A stretch of 64,000 bases of DNA from NCBI RefSeq assembly GCF_019702945.1, contig NZ_AP024749.1, positions 1,364,001 through 1,428,000 of the forward strand, given 5' to 3'. Origin of the DNA: Flavobacterium okayamense. Its GTDB lineage: Bacteria > Bacteroidota > Bacteroidia > Flavobacteriales > Flavobacteriaceae. Below the pieces are notes generated by a model, which ran no database searches, was not told where the DNA came from, and saw nothing but the letters and a program-made list of their open reading frames with translations. A program made the translations under genes and the position numbers. Below are positions 34,006 to 43,766 of this stretch, in pieces. Position 1 is the stretch's first letter. Each line of letters starts with the position of its first letter.

Positions 34006-36843
34006 ATGAAATCAGTAGTAGTAATAATAATGTTATTTGTTGGGTTGTGCAGTTTTGCGCAACCTAATAATTTTAACGATTATTATGCGGTTTTTATGGA
34101 AGGTTACAATAATAAAAACCTTACTAAAATGAAAGAAGGAAGCGAATTGTTAATGCTTAACTTTCCTGATGAATTTGCGGGTTATTATTTAAGTTCATAT
34201 TATCATATCTGTTCTGGAAATTTAAAACAAGCACAAATAGAGTCGAATAAAGCGTTAAGCATTCAACCGTTATTGCCATATTCATATTTTACTCAAGCTT
34301 ATATTTATTTTCTTAGTAATAACATTGCAGAAGCTGAAAAAAACTTAAACTTTGCTGTTCAGTTTAATACTGAAAAATCTCCTGATGCGATTTTTAAAGA
34401 TATGGATGTAATAGGCTATTTTCTGGGTAAAGATATTTCGTCTTTAAAAGGAAAATACAGCAAAATATTTCATACCCATAATAATCCGGATTTAGCCTTA
34501 CAATTCGATCAATGTTTTAATGGAGCTATAAAAGGAACAGCTTGTGATAAAATTGACCAATTAGCCGCGAAATATAACGCTATGCAAACGGTAAATCCGT
34601 TAATTTTAAAATTAGTTCCATTAGCAAAAGCTACTAGTTTTTATTCTAAAGGAAACATCACAGAGTGTAAAAAACAATTTGAAACTTTTTTAACACTCTC
34701 TAAAGGGAATTCAGCTTTATACTGGCAGCGTAGTTATGCTTATTGGTTTTTATCAATATTAAAAAAGAAAAGTTACGATGAAAGAGGTGCACTTTTAGAA
34801 ATTAATTCAGCATTAGAAGAATATAAAAATTTAGGTTTTGTTTCTTATCAATTAGCAAATATGCAATTACATAAAATTCATGTTTTAGATAATTTTGGCG
34901 ATAAAGAACAAGAAAAACTTCAAATGGCATTTCAATTAGAGCAAACGGCAAATAGCTTAAATAATGACTATTATAAAGCTAAAGCTTACAATTCTATTGG
35001 TGCATATTATTTAATGAGTGGTTCTCAATCTGAAATTAGTAAAAGTGGTGAATATTTAACTAAAGCCTATAATTTAGCTCAAAAAGTAAAAGATGTTTAC
35101 TTAACTAGAGAAGTAAATTCAAATTATATTATTATTAAAGCAAGACAAGGTTTGTATTCAGATGCGCAACGAATTACCGAAGAAACAGCGCAAGGTTATA
35201 TTAAAGATAAGATTTATGATCAAGCTCAAAACTTGTATAATAATTTAGCGTTTATTTATTACAATCGAAAAGATTATGGAAATGCCATAATTCAGTTTGA
35301 AAAAAGTATTGCACTTGCCGAAAAAGTAAAAAGCAATCTTAATGCTAAGCAAAAGTTAGAATACATGAATGACATTTCTGGAGTATATACTGGTTTGATA
35401 ATGAGTTATAAGCAAACTAATAACATTCAAAAATTATTTCAACTACAAGAGCAAAGCAGAAGTGGTTATTTAAAAGACCAATTAAATTCAACTACTTCAA
35501 TTGCTTCCATTTCTGATGCTCAAAAATTATTGAAACCAGATGAAGTATTATTAACCTATACTATTGGTGAACCTGGTGAAGTAATAATAACTGCAATTAC
35601 TAAAGATAAGGCGGAAATTAGATATAATTATCCTATAAATGAACTACTTCGTTTAAAGAAAACTTACACCAATAGAGTAAAAAAAATACCTGCTAAACTA
35701 AATCCGTACATGAATGATTTACAAGTAGATTATCAAGACGGACAATTAGTAAGATATGCAACAAAACAAGCGGCTTATAAAAAAGAAGATTTTGTTACAC
35801 TTGTTGAGTGGACACGCCAATTATTAGAATCGGCTAATCCGCAATTACAAAATGTACAAAACGATTTTCTACGTTTTTGGTACGATTTAACGCTACAACC
35901 AGTTCAGGATATATTAGCAAAATATCCGAAAGTAATCATTAGCTCATCTTCAGAATTAAATTATTTACCATTTGAAGCGTTTTTATCACCTAAAAATCAA
36001 TACTTTGTTTCTTCACACGATGTTAGATACATTCCTAATACAACTATTTGGAAAATTATCGCTAATAGAAATTATACGACTAATAGAAAATCGGTTTTAG
36101 CGTTTGGTGGAGCAAAATACCAACCATCTGGAAATGTAAAACCAACAGTTAGAGGAATTGAAGATTTTTATAAAGTTTCTGATGCGGTAAACAAAAAAAT
36201 AAGCCAAGGAATTTACAACTTTAAACCTGAATTAGAAGCACTAGGTTTTGGAGGTGCTAATTACTTAGAAGGAACCTTGAAAGAAGTTGAATTTGTAGGA
36301 ACACTTTCCAGCGATATTAAAGTTTATAAAGGTTTTGATATGAGCGAAAGCAACTTTAAGAAAGCAAATGCTTCTGGTGAATTAAAAGAATATAAAAATC
36401 TTTTAATTTCCACACACGGATTTACAAGTGATATTATTCCTGAGTTTAGCGGTGTAATGTTTTCCCAACCTAATGGTGGCGACGGAAGAGAAGATGCTTT
36501 TTTATTGGCGCCTGAAATTGCAAATTTAAACTTAAATGCCGATTTGGTGATTTTAAGTGCTTGCGATACTGGAATTGGTAAGTTGTATGGGGGCGAAGGA
36601 ATAAACGGCTTAAACTCTGCTTTTTTAGTGGCTGGATCAAATGCAACAATGCTGTCTTTATGGCCTGTAAGTGATGCTGGAACAGCTTTAACTATGCAAA
36701 ATTTGTTTAAAAAAGTGGTGCAAAAAAATGCTAATACTGTAGAAACTTTAAATCAAATTAAACGTTCGTTTATAAATGGCGATTTTGGTGAAGTATATAA
36801 GCATCCACAATTTTGGGCACCATTTCTTTATAATGGACGATAA
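34006..36843 (+). CDS. Exported TPR-CHAT caspase-like protein
   Basis: 945 residues. A signal peptide (MLFVGLCSFAQ) is followed by helical TPR units over about 25-480 and a C-terminal CHAT domain. The catalytic pair is seen in LLISTHGF (H804) and VILSACDTG (C853), with the usual GEGINGLNSAFLVAGSNATM following. CHAT proteins are caspase-like cysteine peptidases. Export to the periplasm and the nearness of TPR kinases argue for an envelope role rather than a gasdermin- or CRISPR-type defence role. It is co-directional with the MORN protein and ends in a perfect terminator. Confidence 0.88.
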   Translation: MKSVVVIIMLFVGLCSFAQPNNFNDYYAVFMEGYNNKNLTKMKEGSELLMLNFPDEFAGYYLSSYYHICSGNLKQAQIESNKALSIQPLLPYSYFTQAYIYFLSNNIAEAEKNLNFAVQFNTEKSPDAIFKDMDVIGYFLGKDISSLKGKYSKIFHTHNNPDLALQFDQCFNGAIKGTACDKIDQLAAKYNAMQTVNPLILKLVPLAKATSFYSKGNITECKKQFETFLTLSKGNSALYWQRSYAYWFLSILKKKSYDERGALLEINSALEEYKNLGFVSYQLANMQLHKIHVLDNFGDKEQEKLQMAFQLEQTANSLNNDYYKAKAYNSIGAYYLMSGSQSEISKSGEYLTKAYNLAQKVKDVYLTREVNSNYIIIKARQGLYSDAQRITEETAQGYIKDKIYDQAQNLYNNLAFIYYNRKDYGNAIIQFEKSIALAEKVKSNLNAKQKLEYMNDISGVYTGLIMSYKQTNNIQKLFQLQEQSRSGYLKDQLNSTTSIASISDAQKLLKPDEVLLTYTIGEPGEVIITAITKDKAEIRYNYPINELLRLKKTYTNRVKKIPAKLNPYMNDLQVDYQDGQLVRYATKQAAYKKEDFVTLVEWTRQLLESANPQLQNVQNDFLRFWYDLTLQPVQDILAKYPKVIISSSSELNYLPFEAFLSPKNQYFVSSHDVRYIPNTTIWKIIANRNYTTNRKSVLAFGGAKYQPSGNVKPTVRGIEDFYKVSDAVNKKISQGIYNFKPELEALGFGGANYLEGTLKEVEFVGTLSSDIKVYKGFDMSESNFKKANASGELKEYKNLLISTHGFTSDIIPEFSGVMFSQPNGGDGREDAFLLAPEIANLNLNADLVILSACDTGIGKLYGGEGINGLNSAFLVAGSNATMLSLWPVSDAGTALTMQNLFKKVVQKNANTVETLNQIKRSFINGDFGEVYKHPQFWAPFLYNGR

Positions 36844-36847
36844 GATT

Positions 36848-36875
36848 AAAATACGGCAATTGCCGTATTTTTTTT
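36848..36875 (+). terminator. Terminator hairpin, perfect GGCAATTGCC member
   Basis: AAATACGGCAA and TTGCCGTATTT pair perfectly, followed by T8. It is the reference form of the hairpin family found at 28430, 31126, 33175 and 44447. Confidence 0.9.
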
Positions 36876-36919
36876 GCTTTATAGGTAAGGTAATTTTACG
36901 AGATAAATAAAGGTAACAT

Positions 36920-38860
36920 ATGAAGGTTTTAAGAATATTAGTTTTAATGATTTTGTTTTTCTCAACTAAAACATTTTCTCAATCAATTGAAGATATTATT
37001 TCTGAAACTAAACTAAAATTTCAAAATGAAACAGAAACTGAACTAAAAGCAAAATTATCAGCTGATTTAGCTTGGTATTATGTGCAAGTTAATATTGATT
37101 CTGCAAAGTTTTATGGAGAAAAATCTTTAAGCCTTTCTAAACTATCTAAAAACCAAACATTGATTGCACAATCTTATAATGATTTAGCAACAGTTTATTT
37201 TGTAAAAGGTGATTATAAAAAATCATTAGCATTTACAGATGAATCATTAAAATTGAGAAAACTTTTAAATGATGAAGCAGGAATTGCATCACTCTATTTT
37301 AAAAAAGGAAATGCTTATAATAAAATGAGTAAATATGATAGTACAATGTATTATTATTTTAAAGCAAATAAGTATTATGAAAGTGTTGGAGATAGTGCGG
37401 TTTTCATGAATCTTGAATCCAATATATCATCGACTTACTTCTCAATGGGAAATTATTCGAAAGCATTAAAATATTTAAGTAAACCTTTAAAATATTATAA
37501 GGATACAAAACAGTTCTTATTGTTGTCAAATTCAACAATGAATCTTGGTAATATTCAATTGAGTTTAAAAGATACTATAAATGCTTTACAATCTTTTAAT
37601 AAAGCAATAGATTATGCTGAACAATCAAATAACTTTTCGACTTTGGCATCTACTTATAATAATATTGCAAATATTTATACGGCTCAAAATAAGTTTGAAT
37701 TAGCATCACAATTCATAGAGAAGTCAATTGAAATTCGTGAAAAAATGGGACTAGATGCTGACTTAGAAAGTTCTAAATTAACATTAGCCAATAATGAATT
37801 AAGAATAGGAAATTATAATGAGGCCAAAAAAAGATATTTAAGCGTAAAATCTGCATTTGAGAAGAACAATTCTAAAGATAAATTAAGAGAAATTTATTTA
37901 GGACTTTCTTATATCTATGCTTCTGAAAAAAAAGCAGATAGTTTAAGTTATTATCATAAAAAATATTTAGAAGTTTTAAATACAATCTATAAAGATGAAA
38001 CTTTAAAAGCATCTCAAGAAATAGAAGTAAAATACCAAACTGAAAAAAAAGAAAGAGAAATTTTACTTCAAAAAGCTAAAATTGCCGAGAAAAACACCAT
38101 TATAATTAGTGTGATTTCTCTATTGTTGTTGAGCGTACTTTTAGGTTATTTTCTCTATAGTAAACAAAAAATGAAAACAGTTCAACTTTTAAAAGAACGT
38201 GAATTACAAGATGCTTTATTAAAAATTGAAACTCAAAATAAATTACAAGAACAACGTCTTCAAATTTCAAGAGATTTACATGATAATATTGGTTCGCAAT
38301 TAACTTTTATAATTTCTTCAATAGATAATTTAAAATTCGCACTTGGAAATCAAAACCCAAAAATTGATGAAAAGCTAACCAATATAAGTTCATTTACACG
38401 TGAAACTATTGTAGAACTTCGCGATACCATTTGGGCCATGAATAAAGAAGAGATTACAGTAGAAGATTTAGAAACGCGAATTTCAAATTTTATAGAGAAT
38501 GCTAAAATTTCATTAAGTGGTACACAGTTTATTTTTTCGAGCAACTTAAAGTCTACACAATTAAAACCTTTTTCTTCTCGAGACGGAATGAATATTTACC
38601 GAATTATTCAAGAGAGTGTAAATAATGCCATTAAACATGCGAAGGCTACTAAAATTGAAGTCATGATTCAAGAATTAGAAAATCAAATTTGTATCGAAAT
38701 TATAGACAATGGCTCAGGTTTTAATCTTCAGGAAACCGAAAAAGGAAACGGACTAAACTCTATTGAAAAAAGAGCTTCTGAATTAAACAGTAAGCTAACT
38801 GTAAAATCAGATAGTAATGGAACTAATATTACTTTAGACTTAAAAAAAGAATTGTTATAA
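36920..38860 (+). CDS. TPR sensor histidine kinase (NarX/LytS-like HisKA_3 type)
   Basis: 646 residues. A signal peptide, periplasmic TPR units (about 25-370), one membrane helix (IIISVISLLLLSVLLGYFL), a coiled linker, then the kinase: H-box ISRDLHDNIGSQL (H454), N-box IIQESVNNAIKHAKA and G-box DNGSGF. This is the HisKA_3/HATPase pair that phosphorylates NarL-type regulators. The TPR part likely senses proteins or peptides outside the membrane. A paralog follows directly, and the only regulator in the cluster is at 43766. Confidence 0.9.
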   Translation: MKVLRILVLMILFFSTKTFSQSIEDIISETKLKFQNETETELKAKLSADLAWYYVQVNIDSAKFYGEKSLSLSKLSKNQTLIAQSYNDLATVYFVKGDYKKSLAFTDESLKLRKLLNDEAGIASLYFKKGNAYNKMSKYDSTMYYYFKANKYYESVGDSAVFMNLESNISSTYFSMGNYSKALKYLSKPLKYYKDTKQFLLLSNSTMNLGNIQLSLKDTINALQSFNKAIDYAEQSNNFSTLASTYNNIANIYTAQNKFELASQFIEKSIEIREKMGLDADLESSKLTLANNELRIGNYNEAKKRYLSVKSAFEKNNSKDKLREIYLGLSYIYASEKKADSLSYYHKKYLEVLNTIYKDETLKASQEIEVKYQTEKKEREILLQKAKIAEKNTIIISVISLLLLSVLLGYFLYSKQKMKTVQLLKERELQDALLKIETQNKLQEQRLQISRDLHDNIGSQLTFIISSIDNLKFALGNQNPKIDEKLTNISSFTRETIVELRDTIWAMNKEEITVEDLETRISNFIENAKISLSGTQFIFSSNLKSTQLKPFSSRDGMNIYRIIQESVNNAIKHAKATKIEVMIQELENQICIEIIDNGSGFNLQETEKGNGLNSIEKRASELNSKLTVKSDSNGTNITLDLKKELL

Positions 38861-38937
38861 AAATAAATTTCAACAATGATTTGTTGAAAAAAATAACTAT
38901 TTTAACTTCGTTAAATACTATTTTAATAAAATTACTA

Positions 38938-40887
38938 ATGAAGTTTCGCTTTTTATTTCTAGCTATATTCAGTTTTGTATTAAGTTTTTCTCAACAAACT
39001 AAAATTGATAGTTTATATCAAATTATCAATTCTACTAAAAATGATTCCACCAAAGTAGCGGTTTACAATCAAATCGTTTGGAAATATCTCTTTAGCGATA
39101 AAGATAAAGCAAAAGAATTACTTGAAACTTCCGAGAAGATTGCATTAGCTGCAAATGAAAAGTTTGGCTATAATTCTGTATTAGGAATTAAAGGTATTTA
39201 TTATGACATCAACGGAAACTCAGATTCTGCTCGTTATTTTTTCAATAAATCGTTAGATTATAGTCGAAAAAATAAGTTTTTAGTCCACGAAGAACATACA
39301 CTAAATAATCTTGGAATGTTTCATTGGAACAAAGGTGAAAATGAGAAAGCCTTAAATTATTTCTTCAATTCTATTAAAGTTCATCATAGAAATGAAAAGG
39401 CAACCGAAAGAGGTTTAGCTTCAAGTTATAATAATATTGGGTTAATCTATCAAGAAATGGAGTTGTTTGAAAAAGCAATTCCATACCATTTAAAAGCACT
39501 TAAAATTAGAATTGATAATAAAGACAAACAAGGTCAAATTGCTAGTTATAATAATTTAGGTGTTTGTTATAACAATTCAAACGAACACCATGAAGCAAAA
39601 GAATCTTTTCAAAATGGATTTGAATTAGCCAAAGAAATTGACAATAAACACGAATATTATAATGCCATTAAAGGATTAGCCGATACGGAGTTTTACTTGA
39701 AAAATTATACAGAAGCATTGCGTCTTAATTTGCAGACGCTTAATAGACCGACTGAGGTTCCTTTTAATTCAAAAGCAAAAGTTCATGTATATAGTAGTTT
39801 GGCACAAATCTATGTAAAACTTAAAAACCCGAAAGAAGCTATAAAATATGGGGAATTAGGTTTACAAGAATTGCAAAACGATGATTCTGATTCTGAATAT
39901 GAAGTCGAAATTTACAAGCCTTTAGCAGAAGCTAATTACATGATTGGAAATATAGAAAAAGGCGAGTTTTACAATACAAAATTTTACAATTCTACAATTG
40001 AAAAGTTCAAAGAATCTAGTGCAAAATCTTTAAACGAGTTAGAAGTTAAATACGAAACAGAGAAGAAGGAAAAAGATTTGGCTAAAGAAAAAGTCAAGGT
40101 TGCAGAACGCGAATTAAAAATTAAGAATAAAAACAATTTACTTTTAATATTGGGAGCATTTATCCTTTCAATAGTTTTAGTTTCGTTATTAATTTTTAAC
40201 AAACAGAAATTTAAAAACAAACAACTTCAAAAAGAAAAAGAATTATCAGAAGCTCTTTTGAAAATAGAAACGAATAATCGTTTACAAGAGCAACGTTTGG
40301 CTATTTCGCGTGATTTGCACGACAATATTGGTTCACAATTAACATTTATAATTTCTTCTATTGATAGTTTGAAAATGTATATGTCTAACACTGAAGAGAA
40401 AGTTGAAAAGAAATTAACTACAATAAGCCAATTTACAAGGGAAACAATTCAAGAACTTCGTGATACCATTTGGGCGATGAATAAAGAGGAAATTTCAGTT
40501 GAGGATTTAAAAAGCCGAATTTCAAACTTTATAGAACAAGCAAAAGCTTCTCTTCAAGGCATTCATTTCGAATTTAATTGTAACGTTTCTAAAGATTTTA
40601 CGTTCAATTCAAAAGATGGAATTAATATTTATAGAATTATACAAGAGGCAGTTAACAATGCTATTAAACACGCAAGCGCTACTTCGATAATCGTTAATGT
40701 TAATCAAACCAATCAAGATTTTGAAATTAGTATTAAAGATAATGGTAAAGGGTTCGATGTTAATAGTTTATCCTTTAATGGAAATGGTCTGCAAACGATT
40801 CAAAACAGAGCAAAAGAACTAAATGCTTCAATTGATTTTATTTCTGATAATAATGGAACTAAAGTTAATTTGACTTTCAATAAATAG
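38938..40887 (+). CDS. Second TPR sensor histidine kinase, paralog
   Basis: 649 residues from ATG 38938; the frame is open from a TTG at 38881, but the signal peptide (MKFRFLFLAIFSFVLSFSQ) starts at 38938. The layout is as in the upstream kinase: TPR units, helix LLLILGAFILSIVLVSLLIF, then H-box ISRDLHDNIGSQL (H461), N-box IIQEAVNNAIKHASA and G-box DNGKGF. The kinase halves of the two proteins are much alike while the TPR halves differ, so the pair may feed two signals into one response regulator. Confidence 0.9.
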   Translation: MKFRFLFLAIFSFVLSFSQQTKIDSLYQIINSTKNDSTKVAVYNQIVWKYLFSDKDKAKELLETSEKIALAANEKFGYNSVLGIKGIYYDINGNSDSARYFFNKSLDYSRKNKFLVHEEHTLNNLGMFHWNKGENEKALNYFFNSIKVHHRNEKATERGLASSYNNIGLIYQEMELFEKAIPYHLKALKIRIDNKDKQGQIASYNNLGVCYNNSNEHHEAKESFQNGFELAKEIDNKHEYYNAIKGLADTEFYLKNYTEALRLNLQTLNRPTEVPFNSKAKVHVYSSLAQIYVKLKNPKEAIKYGELGLQELQNDDSDSEYEVEIYKPLAEANYMIGNIEKGEFYNTKFYNSTIEKFKESSAKSLNELEVKYETEKKEKDLAKEKVKVAERELKIKNKNNLLLILGAFILSIVLVSLLIFNKQKFKNKQLQKEKELSEALLKIETNNRLQEQRLAISRDLHDNIGSQLTFIISSIDSLKMYMSNTEEKVEKKLTTISQFTRETIQELRDTIWAMNKEEISVEDLKSRISNFIEQAKASLQGIHFEFNCNVSKDFTFNSKDGINIYRIIQEAVNNAIKHASATSIIVNVNQTNQDFEISIKDNGKGFDVNSLSFNGNGLQTIQNRAKELNASIDFISDNNGTKVNLTFNK

Positions 40888-40913
40888 GGCATTTGACGTA
40901 TTGAAATGAATTT

Positions 40914-40952
40914 ATAATTCTAGCATTTTTGTTTTATAAAATCTAGAATTAT
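40914..40952 (+). promoter_or_regulatory. Inverted repeat ATAATTCTAG/CTAGAATTAT over the OmpA-gene start
   Basis: Perfect 10-bp arms at 40914-40923 and 40943-40952. The second arm ends with the AT of the start codon (40951). It could be an operator or, in RNA, a hairpin that hides the start codon. Confidence 0.5.
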
Positions 40953-43029
40953 GAAAAACTTAATCCTACTTACTTTTTTAGTATTTTTTAATATGTCTTT
41001 ATTAGCTCAAAAAGTAATTTATCACGATACTTTTGATGATAATAAAGGAAACTGGGAAAATACATATACCAATTTTAAAGTATACATTGAAAAGGGTAAA
41101 CTTATTTTAGAAAATTCAGATCCATCTGCAACAAAATGGAGTTTATTTTCAGCATTAAATAAACCAGATGAAATTGATTTTGATGTTGAAGCTTCAATAA
41201 GTGTTTTAGAATCTAAAGCTGATAATTCTACTTATGGATTAGTTTGGTCATGTTATAATAATAATAAATATTACGATGTTGTAAGAATAACACCAGATAA
41301 GCAATCACAATTATATCAATATCAAGATGGAAAATTTGATTATTATGAAGCTTGGGCAACACACAAGTTTATTAACGGATACAAAAGGGAAAATAAATTT
41401 TTGGTTCAAAAAAGAGCTAATATTGTAAAAGTTTATATCAATGACAAACTAATACATCAATCTGGTTGGCACTCATATTATGGATCTAAAGTTGGTTTTA
41501 TTTTAGACGCAAATATGAAAATAGCTATCGATGAGTTAACAATTAAAGAATATCCACTTTCTATTGATGTTGTTGAATCATTTAACCCTAATTTAAAAAT
41601 GGTAAAATTGCCAACAACAGTTTCTACAGAAGAGTATGAAGAGACTAACCCTGTAATTTCAGCGGATGGGAAAACACTTTTTGTTACAAAAAAAGATTGT
41701 CCTTTAAATATAGATGGTAACAAAGATGATATTTGGTATTCAACAAAAGACAGAAATGGAAACTGGACCTCTTCTAAAAATATGGGACGACCATTAAATA
41801 ATAAAGATTTCAACTTTGTTATTTCAGTTTCGCCAGATAATAACACGTTGCTTTTAGGTAATAAATACAAACCAGATGGGATTAATCCTGATGGAGCTGG
41901 TGTTTCTATTTCTAAGCGAACTGAAAATGGTTGGTCAATTCCTACAGCAGTTACTATTAAAGATTATACAAATAAGAATAAATATGTGGCTTATTTTTTA
42001 ACTAATGACAATCAAAATTTGATAATGTCAGTAGAAAGAGAAGAAGGTTTTGGGATAAAAGATTTATATGTTAGTAGTTTAGAAAGTGACGGAAGCTGGT
42101 CTAAGCCTAAAAATCTTGGAAATGTAATTAATACATTTGAAGATGAAACAAACCCCTTTTTAGCTTCCGATGGAAAAACGTTATATTTTTCTTCAAAAGG
42201 TCATCCGGGTTATGGGGGTTACGATCTGTTTGTTTCAAAACGATTAGACGATACTTGGCAAAATTGGTCTAAACCTCAAAACCTTGGAAATGTTATCAAT
42301 TCAGTAAAAACAGAATTAAGTATATTTTTATCGGCAAAAGGAGATAAAGCTTATGTAGGTAGAGCAAAAGATATTTGGGAAATAGATAACACTGTTAAAC
42401 AAGATCCAGTTGTTTTAATTAAAGGAAAAGTGTATGATAGTAAAACTAATAAAACACTTTCGGCTCCAATAGTTTACAACGATTTATTAACCGATAAAGA
42501 ATTAGGAACAGCAATTTCTGATCCTACAACTGGAAGTTATAGTATTGTTTTACCTTACGGAAAGCGTTATAGCTTTATGGCGCAAAAAGAAGGGTATTAT
42601 GCAGTAACTCAAAATGTAGATGTTGCCAACCTAACAGAGTATAAAGAAATTGTTGTCGATTTGTATTTGAATCCTATCGAAAAAGGACAAACCATTCGAT
42701 TGAATAATATCTTCTTCGATTCAGGAAAATATGATTTATTGCCTGAATCTTATGCAGAATTAGACCGATTATTTAAAGTTTTAAAAGAAAATAAAGGTTT
42801 GCAAATTGAAATTGGCGGGCATACAGATGCTGTGGGTTCAGATGCTAATAATATGACGCTTTCAAATAATAGAGCAACTGCAGTTATGAATTATTTGGTA
42901 AATAAAGGTATTTCAGTTTCAAGATTATCAGCTAAAGGATATGGTGAAACAAAATTTATTGCTACAAACGATACCGAAGAAGGAAAACAATTAAACAGAA
43001 GAGTTGAATTTAAAATTTTAGAGTTGTAA
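40951..43029 (+). CDS. OmpA family protein with PD40-type propeller
   Basis: 692 residues. After a signal peptide (FLVFFNMSLLAQ) comes a lectin-like beta domain (about 20-205), then PD40/WD40-like repeats (ETNPVISADGKTLFVT, DETNPFLASDGKTLYFSS), a carboxypeptidase-regulatory-like domain near 490-570, and a C-terminal OmpA peptidoglycan-binding domain (FFDSGKYDLLPESYAEL, GGHTDAVGSD, NRRVEF). It likely bridges outer membrane and peptidoglycan. It overlaps the next gene by one base (TAATG), so it is coupled to the DUF6498 and regulator genes. Confidence 0.88.
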   Translation: MKNLILLTFLVFFNMSLLAQKVIYHDTFDDNKGNWENTYTNFKVYIEKGKLILENSDPSATKWSLFSALNKPDEIDFDVEASISVLESKADNSTYGLVWSCYNNNKYYDVVRITPDKQSQLYQYQDGKFDYYEAWATHKFINGYKRENKFLVQKRANIVKVYINDKLIHQSGWHSYYGSKVGFILDANMKIAIDELTIKEYPLSIDVVESFNPNLKMVKLPTTVSTEEYEETNPVISADGKTLFVTKKDCPLNIDGNKDDIWYSTKDRNGNWTSSKNMGRPLNNKDFNFVISVSPDNNTLLLGNKYKPDGINPDGAGVSISKRTENGWSIPTAVTIKDYTNKNKYVAYFLTNDNQNLIMSVEREEGFGIKDLYVSSLESDGSWSKPKNLGNVINTFEDETNPFLASDGKTLYFSSKGHPGYGGYDLFVSKRLDDTWQNWSKPQNLGNVINSVKTELSIFLSAKGDKAYVGRAKDIWEIDNTVKQDPVVLIKGKVYDSKTNKTLSAPIVYNDLLTDKELGTAISDPTTGSYSIVLPYGKRYSFMAQKEGYYAVTQNVDVANLTEYKEIVVDLYLNPIEKGQTIRLNNIFFDSGKYDLLPESYAELDRLFKVLKENKGLQIEIGGHTDAVGSDANNMTLSNNRATAVMNYLVNKGISVSRLSAKGYGETKFIATNDTEEGKQLNRRVEFKILEL

Positions 43030-43766
43030 TGAATTTAAAAGAATTATTTTCATTAGAATATAAAAATGTTTGGTTAACGGCATTATTTTATATTGCATTA
43101 ATTTTAATTGGTAGACTAAGTGCAACTGAGTTTGTTATCGTATACGCCTTAGAAACTATTATAATTGGTGTTTTTCACGCGATAAAGATGCTAACCATAA
43201 CTTTTTTATCCAATTCTATGAAAAATGAAAAAGATTCAGGACTTGGATTAACACTTTTCTTTTTAGTTCATTACGGTTTTTTTGTTTTTATTCAAACGAC
43301 TTTCTTTTTTGTTTTTCTGTCTATGGGTGATGATAGAATTTCAGATGGTTTAGGCATGGGCAATTTTTTAACTGTTTTACAATTTGAAGGCGTTCAGGCA
43401 GCTTTGGTTTTAATGTTATTTTCTCATATATTTAAATATTGGTTTAATTTTTATAAGAACAAACGATACGAAGAAACAAATTTAGCTTTGTTTATGTTTC
43501 AGCCATATGTTAGAATAATCATTCAACAATTTGTTGCAATTGTTCCAGGATTTTTTATCATATTTGGAAATGGAGGTTATGCCGCTGCAATTGTTTTAAT
43601 TTTAATTCGTACAGGTGTAGATTTGTTTTTAGCAAGAATTAAATCGAATGAAAAAGCTTTTCAAAAGGCAGTTGATTTTTTCATGAAAGATTACAAAAAA
43701 AATGACGACGAAAGACTAGAAGAAGAAAAAGTAATAGCGTTTTTAAAAATGGTAACCGAAGAATAA
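43029..43766 (+). CDS. DUF6498-type membrane protein
   Basis: 245 residues with about six membrane helices (for example WLTALFYIALILIGRL, FFLVHYGFFVFIQTTFFFVF, FVAIVPGFFIIFGNGGYAA). The pattern matches the DUF6498 integral membrane family; the role is unknown. It is joined by one-base overlaps to the OmpA gene (43029) and to the response regulator (43766), so all three are translated together, which hints at an envelope-signalling unit. Confidence 0.75.
   Translation: MNLKELFSLEYKNVWLTALFYIALILIGRLSATEFVIVYALETIIIGVFHAIKMLTITFLSNSMKNEKDSGLGLTLFFLVHYGFFVFIQTTFFFVFLSMGDDRISDGLGMGNFLTVLQFEGVQAALVLMLFSHIFKYWFNFYKNKRYEETNLALFMFQPYVRIIIQQFVAIVPGFFIIFGNGGYAAAIVLILIRTGVDLFLARIKSNEKAFQKAVDFFMKDYKKNDDERLEEEKVIAFLKMVTEE

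Noticed and set aside
34006..36843. CHAT protein as part of a CRISPR or gasdermin defence system
   Set aside because: It has a signal peptide, no gasdermin or cas gene is near, and it lies among envelope genes.
40882..40907. Hairpin after the second kinase as a terminator
   Set aside because: AATAGGGCATTTGACGTATT has several mismatches and no T-tract, so it may be only a worn member of the hairpin family.
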